Shown here in pieces: positions 4,724-7,554 of a stretch of DNA of 7,554 nucleotides. Source of the stretch: Acidimicrobiia bacterium (GTDB lineage: Bacteria; Actinomycetota; Acidimicrobiia; Acidimicrobiales; Ilumatobacteraceae); assembly GCA_030425785.1 (NCBI GenBank), contig JAUHYJ010000166.1:1-7554 (forward strand), written 5' to 3'. Within the stretch, counting starts at the first letter, position 1; each line of letters starts with the position of its first letter. Both the position numbers and the translations under genes were made by a program. The notes beneath the pieces were generated by a model that saw only the letters and a list, made by a program, of their open reading frames with translations, was not told the DNA's origin and did no database searches.

Positions 4724-6664
4724 ATGGTCGGTGGGCATCGTGGCGGGCGACATCGCCTCGTGGCGGGCATCGTCGCCGGCGCGTCGATCGTCGCGTCGAC
4801 CGGCGGCCCGACCATCGCGTCGCTCGACGTGTCGCCGGCGGGGGTCGTCGCCGCCGCACCGTCGGCAGGTGCGACGTCGACCAGCCGGCTCGTCGCGCTC
4901 GACCCGGTCCGTCTCGCCGACACCCGCGAGGTCGCCTGCGGGTGCGATCGAGTCGACGACCACACGATCCGCGTCGACGTGGCCGGGGCGGTCGACGCGG
5001 CGGTGGCGTCACCGGCCGAGATCGCCGCCACCGTCGTCACGCTCACCGCGCCGCCGACGGCGGCACACGGGTTCGTCACCGTGTCGCCGGGCGCGTCGGC
5101 CCGGCCGCTGGTGTCGACGCTCAACACCCGCCCCGACCGGGTGGTTGCCAACAGTGCGATCGTCGCACTGGGCGACGACGGCACCATCGACGTCTACCGC
5201 CATGACGTCGGCGACGTCGTGGTCGACCTGCACGCGGTCTTCGTCCACGCCGAGCACGCGACCACCGGGCGGTTCGTCTCGATGCCACCGACCCGCATCG
5301 CCGACACGCGCACACCCGAATCACCGAGTGGTGCGCTCCCGGCGCAGGGCGAGCTGCGCCTCCCGCTGCCCGCCGGCGTTCCCCGCGACGCGTCCGCGCT
5401 CGTCCTCAACGTCACCAGCGTCGACGCGCCGGCTCCCGGACATCTGTCGATCCGCCCGGCCGACGACCGGGCCACCGACACCTCGGCGCTGAACGTCGAC
5501 GGCACGGGCGCGGCCGTGGCGGCCTCGGTGATCGCTCCCGTCGACGCCGACGGGTTCGTGATCGAGTCGTACAGCGGCGGGCACGTCGTTGTCGACGCCG
5601 CCGGCTGGTTCACCGGTCCGGGCGCGACCGACACCGACATCGGGCTCTTCGTGCCCGTCACCCCCGAGCGGCTCGTCGACACGCGCGAGTCGACCGGGCG
5701 TCTCTACGCGGGCGGTGCCATCGAGCTACCCGCACCGGCCGACGGCGCCGCGGTCGCCGTGAACATCACCGCCGTCGACGCGGACGCCGCCGGCTTCGTG
5801 ACCGCGTTCGCGGCGGGTACCGCTCCCCCGCCGACGTCGTCGGTGAACCCCTCGTTCTGGGGCCACACGGTCGCCAACTTCGCCATCGTCGGGGCGAGCG
5901 ATCGCGGCCTTGCGTTCTCGTCGCTGCGCGGCACCGACCTCGTCGTCGACGCGGCCGGCTGGTTCACGGGCACGCCATCCGACGCGATCGAGCCACCACC
6001 CGCGAACGTGCCACGTCCGCCTCGGACCCTCGTCGTCGGCGACTCGACGCTCGTGGCCGTCTCCCTGTTCCCCGAGTCGTTCGCCGCGTTCCGCGGGATC
6101 GACCTCGTCTACGACGCGATGTCGTGCCGGCGGCTGTGGCGACCGTCGTGCAACAGCAACGTCACCGGCGTGACGCCGAACACCGCGGTCGAGGCGATCC
6201 TCACGACGCCGGGCGTGCTCGACATCGTCGTCGTCAAGACCGGCTACAACGACTGGTTCGACGACCTCCGCCCGGATGTCGACGCCATCGTCCGGGCCGC
6301 CCGATCGAAGGGCGCCCACACCGTGCTGTGGCTGACGTACAACGAGTTGCGCCACAGTGCTCGTGGCGCGGCGGCGATGCGTGAGAACAACCGCCAGCTC
6401 CCCGAGATCATCACCCGGGTCGCCTATCCCGACGTGCTGATCGCCGACTGGGCGACGTACAGCCGCGATCGCCCCGACTGGTTCTGGGACGGCATCCACA
6501 TGTCCCGCCAAGGTTCGTTCGCGCTCGCCGACTACGTGAGCAGATGGGTGGCGGCGCTCGAACACCGACCGTGCCCGGCGCCGTGGATTCCTGGCGGTCC
6601 GGTCCTCGACCCGTGCGTCCCGCCCGAGTGGATCGGCCCCGTCCCGGCGCCCGAGCTGCTCTGA
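4724..6664 (+). CDS. Secreted SGNH/GDSL-type hydrolase with three N-terminal repeat modules
   Basis: The 646-residue product begins with an Arg/His-containing n-region and a hydrophobic core (about 12-25), consistent with a secretion signal. Three modules of about 110-120 residues follow (55-174, 184-298, 309-416). Each opens with P-x-R-L/I-x-DTR and closes with a V-V-D strand, VVVDAAGWFTG in the last two. Such modules recur in actinobacterial secreted proteins and probably fold as beta domains; their ligand is unknown to me. After a Pro-rich linker (424-433) comes an SGNH-fold domain (434-613). It shows block I VVGDSTLV (nucleophile S441), block III GYND (507-510), and the D/H pair in WDGIH (D589, H592). 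Substrate cannot be told: esterase, lipase or deacetylase on wall or matrix polymers are candidates. A Cys-containing tail (C617, C631) ends it. It is divergent from the VWA gene and convergent with the membrane-protein gene. Confidence 0.85.
   Translation: MVGGHRGGRHRLVAGIVAGASIVASTGGPTIASLDVSPAGVVAAAPSAGATSTSRLVALDPVRLADTREVACGCDRVDDHTIRVDVAGAVDAAVASPAEIAATVVTLTAPPTAAHGFVTVSPGASARPLVSTLNTRPDRVVANSAIVALGDDGTIDVYRHDVGDVVVDLHAVFVHAEHATTGRFVSMPPTRIADTRTPESPSGALPAQGELRLPLPAGVPRDASALVLNVTSVDAPAPGHLSIRPADDRATDTSALNVDGTGAAVAASVIAPVDADGFVIESYSGGHVVVDAAGWFTGPGATDTDIGLFVPVTPERLVDTRESTGRLYAGGAIELPAPADGAAVAVNITAVDADAAGFVTAFAAGTAPPPTSSVNPSFWGHTVANFAIVGASDRGLAFSSLRGTDLVVDAAGWFTGTPSDAIEPPPANVPRPPRTLVVGDSTLVAVSLFPESFAAFRGIDLVYDAMSCRRLWRPSCNSNVTGVTPNTAVEAILTTPGVLDIVVVKTGYNDWFDDLRPDVDAIVRAARSKGAHTVLWLTYNELRHSARGAAAMRENNRQLPEIITRVAYPDVLIADWATYSRDRPDWFWDGIHMSRQGSFALADYVSRWVAALEHRPCPAPWIPGGPVLDPCVPPEWIGPVPAPELL
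4886..5971 (+). repeat. Three tandem protein-coding modules (RLxDTR ... VVDxAGWF)
   Basis: The modules span roughly 4886-5245, 5273-5617 and 5648-5971. Protein-level conservation is at the ends (RLADTR, RIADTR and RLVDTR; VVVDLHAVFV, VVVDAAGWFTG and LVVDAAGWFTG) and at a central N/S-rich strand (LNTRPDRVVANSAIV in module 1, VNPSFWGHTVANFAIV in module 3). At DNA level the closest copies are the module 2 and 3 ends, around 5588-5613 and 5943-5968, which differ at only a few bases. Module 1 is the most diverged. Confidence 0.8.
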
Positions 6665-6665
6665 C

Positions 6666-7295
6666 TCAGCGCCGCAGCAGGCGCGACAGGACTCGCGCGT
6701 AGACCGCCCACACGAGGAACAAGACGACGAGCATCACGACGAGCTCGGCCCAGCCGAGCGTCGGCGACACGCTGGTCACCCGGACCTCGGCACCGTCGAC
6801 GAAGACGCAGAGATCGCCGCCACCGCCGCTCGCGCCGCGGAGCTCGACCCGGTCGAGCTCGCGACCGTCGCGCCGGCACACGAACGGGACCGTGACGAAC
6901 CAGCGCAGCGCGAGCCACGTCGCGATCGCTCCGACCAGGGCGACGACGAACACGATCGTCGACGTGACCGGGCTCCGTCGCCTCGGGCCGCTCGTCGCGA
7001 CCCGCTCGTCGGCCCACACGACCGCACCGGGCCAGCCGGTGTCGTTGGCGGCGAACCGATCGAACATGACGGCGACCGTGGTCGCCTTCAGGGCGTGGCT
7101 CGCCGACGTGCGATCGCCGGTGTGACCGCCCCGCACGTCGACGACGAAGCCCGATGTCGCGTCGCCGGCCGCCTGCAGCACCGCGCCGTCGGCACGACGG
7201 TGGACGACCACGACGTCGTCGTGCGGACCGACCGACGCGAACGCGTCGCGCGCCGACCCGACGTCGCGGCGTTCGCCGTCGATCTCCAGCTGCAT
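6666..7295 (-). CDS. Two-helix membrane protein of unknown function
   Basis: I do not recognise this 209-residue product with confidence. It has a soluble N-terminal domain of about 105 residues and a first membrane helix at about 113-132 preceded by RRR (105-107). A loop of about 50 residues carries two cysteines (C140, C163), then a second helix at about 184-201, ending RLLRR. The positive-inside rule puts both ends in the cytosol and the two-cysteine loop outside, where a disulfide could form. The N-terminal pattern, with ATTVAVMFDRFAANDTGWPG (71-90) leading to AVVW, loosely recalls Imm1-type immunity domains, but this is only an impression. The ATG at 7295-7293 gives a natural N-terminus; the hexamer GACAGT 6 nt upstream is an imperfect -10. 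It lies 79 bp downstream of the AAA+ gene and between it and the VWA gene, so a role with that pair is conceivable. Confidence 0.75.
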   Translation of the reverse strand: MQLEIDGERRDVGSARDAFASVGPHDDVVVVHRRADGAVLQAAGDATSGFVVDVRGGHTGDRTSASHALKATTVAVMFDRFAANDTGWPGAVVWADERVATSGPRRRSPVTSTIVFVVALVGAIATWLALRWFVTVPFVCRRDGRELDRVELRGASGGGGDLCVFVDGAEVRVTSVSPTLGWAELVVMLVVLFLVWAVYARVLSRLLRR

Positions 7296-7301
7296 CCGCT
7301 C

Positions 7302-7307
7302 ACTGTC
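7302..7307 (-). promoter_or_regulatory. Weak -10-like hexamer (GACAGT) before the two-helix protein gene
   Basis: GACAGT stands 6 nt before the ATG at 7295 on the minus strand, the same position as the better boxes at tatA and the VWA gene. It lacks the first T of TANNNT, which is normally one of the most conserved bases. The gene may instead be read from the AAA+ gene upstream. Confidence 0.2.
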
Positions 7308-7374
7308 GCACGTCGGCAGCGAGACGGCGAGGGTCGGCGACCTCGGGCCCGACCGGACGGGGTCGGTTGCCGTG

Positions 7375-7554
7375 TCAGCGGCCGCGGTAGGTGGCGCTCG
7401 CGCCGCTCGCGTCCTTGTTCAGCCGCTTGCTGAGGTGGAGCCCCTCGAGGACGAACTCGGTCGCCGAGGCGATCGCCGCCGCCGATGTGTCGCCCGACAG
7501 CAGCGCATCGACCGGTTCACGCAGCGCTGGGACGAGCTCGACGAGCGCGGCGAG
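7375..7554 (-). CDS. C-terminus of an AAA+ ATPase (Mg-chelatase/MoxR-like), 5' part outside window
   Basis: The reverse strand is open from the right edge to a TGA at 7377-7375, giving the last 59 residues. These run LAALVELVPALREPVDALLS, a short Ala-rich helix, EFVLEGLHLSKRLNKD, and end ATYRGR. The EFVLEGLHLxxRLNKD ... YRG ending is what I know from the C-terminal lid region of the Mg-chelatase-like ATPases (Rv0958 type) that precede Rv0959-type VWA genes. No Walker motif is in the window, so the ATPase identity rests on this tail and on the Rv0959-like VWA gene 2.7 kb downstream on the same strand. If correct, the full protein would be about 450-500 residues. Confidence 0.7.
   Translation of the reverse strand, partial: LAALVELVPALREPVDALLSGDTSAAAIASATEFVLEGLHLSKRLNKDASGASATYRGR

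Noticed and set aside
4639..5187. N-terminal extension of the VWA frame to 5187
   Set aside because: The extra 183 codons are Thr/Ala/Pro-rich, have no family similarity and lie antisense to the signal peptide and first module of the secreted hydrolase.
2578..5205. An 875-codon open frame on the plus strand opposite the VWA gene
   Set aside because: Its translation is a Val/Leu/Arg/His-rich antisense reading with no domain. The minus strand codes for a clear Rv0959-like VWA protein with an intact MIDAS over the same bases. GC-rich DNA lacks stops on the antisense strand.
5726..6565. A 279-codon minus-strand frame opposite the hydrolase domain
   Set aside because: Arg/Val/Gly-rich shadow reading; the plus strand carries the GDS, GYND and DGIH motifs in frame.
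1..7554. Search for tRNA/rRNA genes, CRISPR arrays, insertion-sequence ends, phage or defence genes
   Set aside because: No cloverleaf, regularly spaced repeats, transposase or phage motifs were seen by eye. The recognisable genes are ordinary actinobacterial core or envelope genes.

Overview
The window is high-GC DNA with an actinobacterial gene set: two WhiB-family iron-sulfur regulators (a family confined to Actinobacteria and their phages), a polyphosphate kinase, a Tat translocase subunit, and a MIDAS-containing VWA protein close to the tail of an AAA+ ATPase of the Mg-chelatase/MoxR kind. The secreted protein with RLxDTR / VVDAAGWFTG repeats and the extreme GC bias (long antisense open frames everywhere) would fit an Acidimicrobiia-like lineage such as Ilumatobacter, but that placement is inference.

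Layout, left to right. (1) 1-937, minus strand: a 91-codon gene of unknown function followed 9 bp later by ppk1, which runs off the left edge. (2) 938-1382: a 445-bp divergent spacer. It holds a start-proximal -10-like box for the left operon and a good sigma-70-type promoter for the rightward whiB-like gene, followed by a ~150-nt leader with a 36-codon upstream ORF whose stop overlaps the whiB start (ATGA). (3) 1383-1673, plus: WhiB-like protein 1. (4) 1815-2397, minus: a WhiB2/WhmD-type gene, then a 57-residue tatA too short for routine ORF calls; tatA converges on whiB-like 1. (5) 2398-2625: spacer with a 28-bp inverted repeat and a candidate whiB2 promoter. (6) 2626-4638, minus: a 670-residue VWA protein matching the mycobacterial Rv0959 type. 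(7) 4724-6664, plus: a secreted SGNH/GDSL-type hydrolase with three repeat modules, divergent from the VWA gene. (8) 6666-7295, minus: a two-helix membrane protein of unknown function, tail-to-tail with the hydrolase at 1 bp. (9) 7375-7554, minus: the C-terminal 59 codons of what looks like the AAA+ partner of the VWA protein, running off the right edge.

How it may fit together. The AAA+ and VWA genes normally lie side by side as a chaperone pair; here the two-helix protein and an oppositely oriented secreted hydrolase sit between them, about 2.7 kb in all. WhiB2 (division/development), TatA (export), the secreted hydrolase and the AAA/VWA pair all have cell-envelope or division connections, but no single pathway is shown by the sequence. 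At three starts (938 side, tatA, VWA) a TANNNT box lies 6-7 nt upstream of the ATG with no Shine-Dalgarno, the arrangement of leaderless actinobacterial transcripts. I saw no tRNA, rRNA, CRISPR array, insertion sequence or phage gene, and no defence or otherwise clearly new system.
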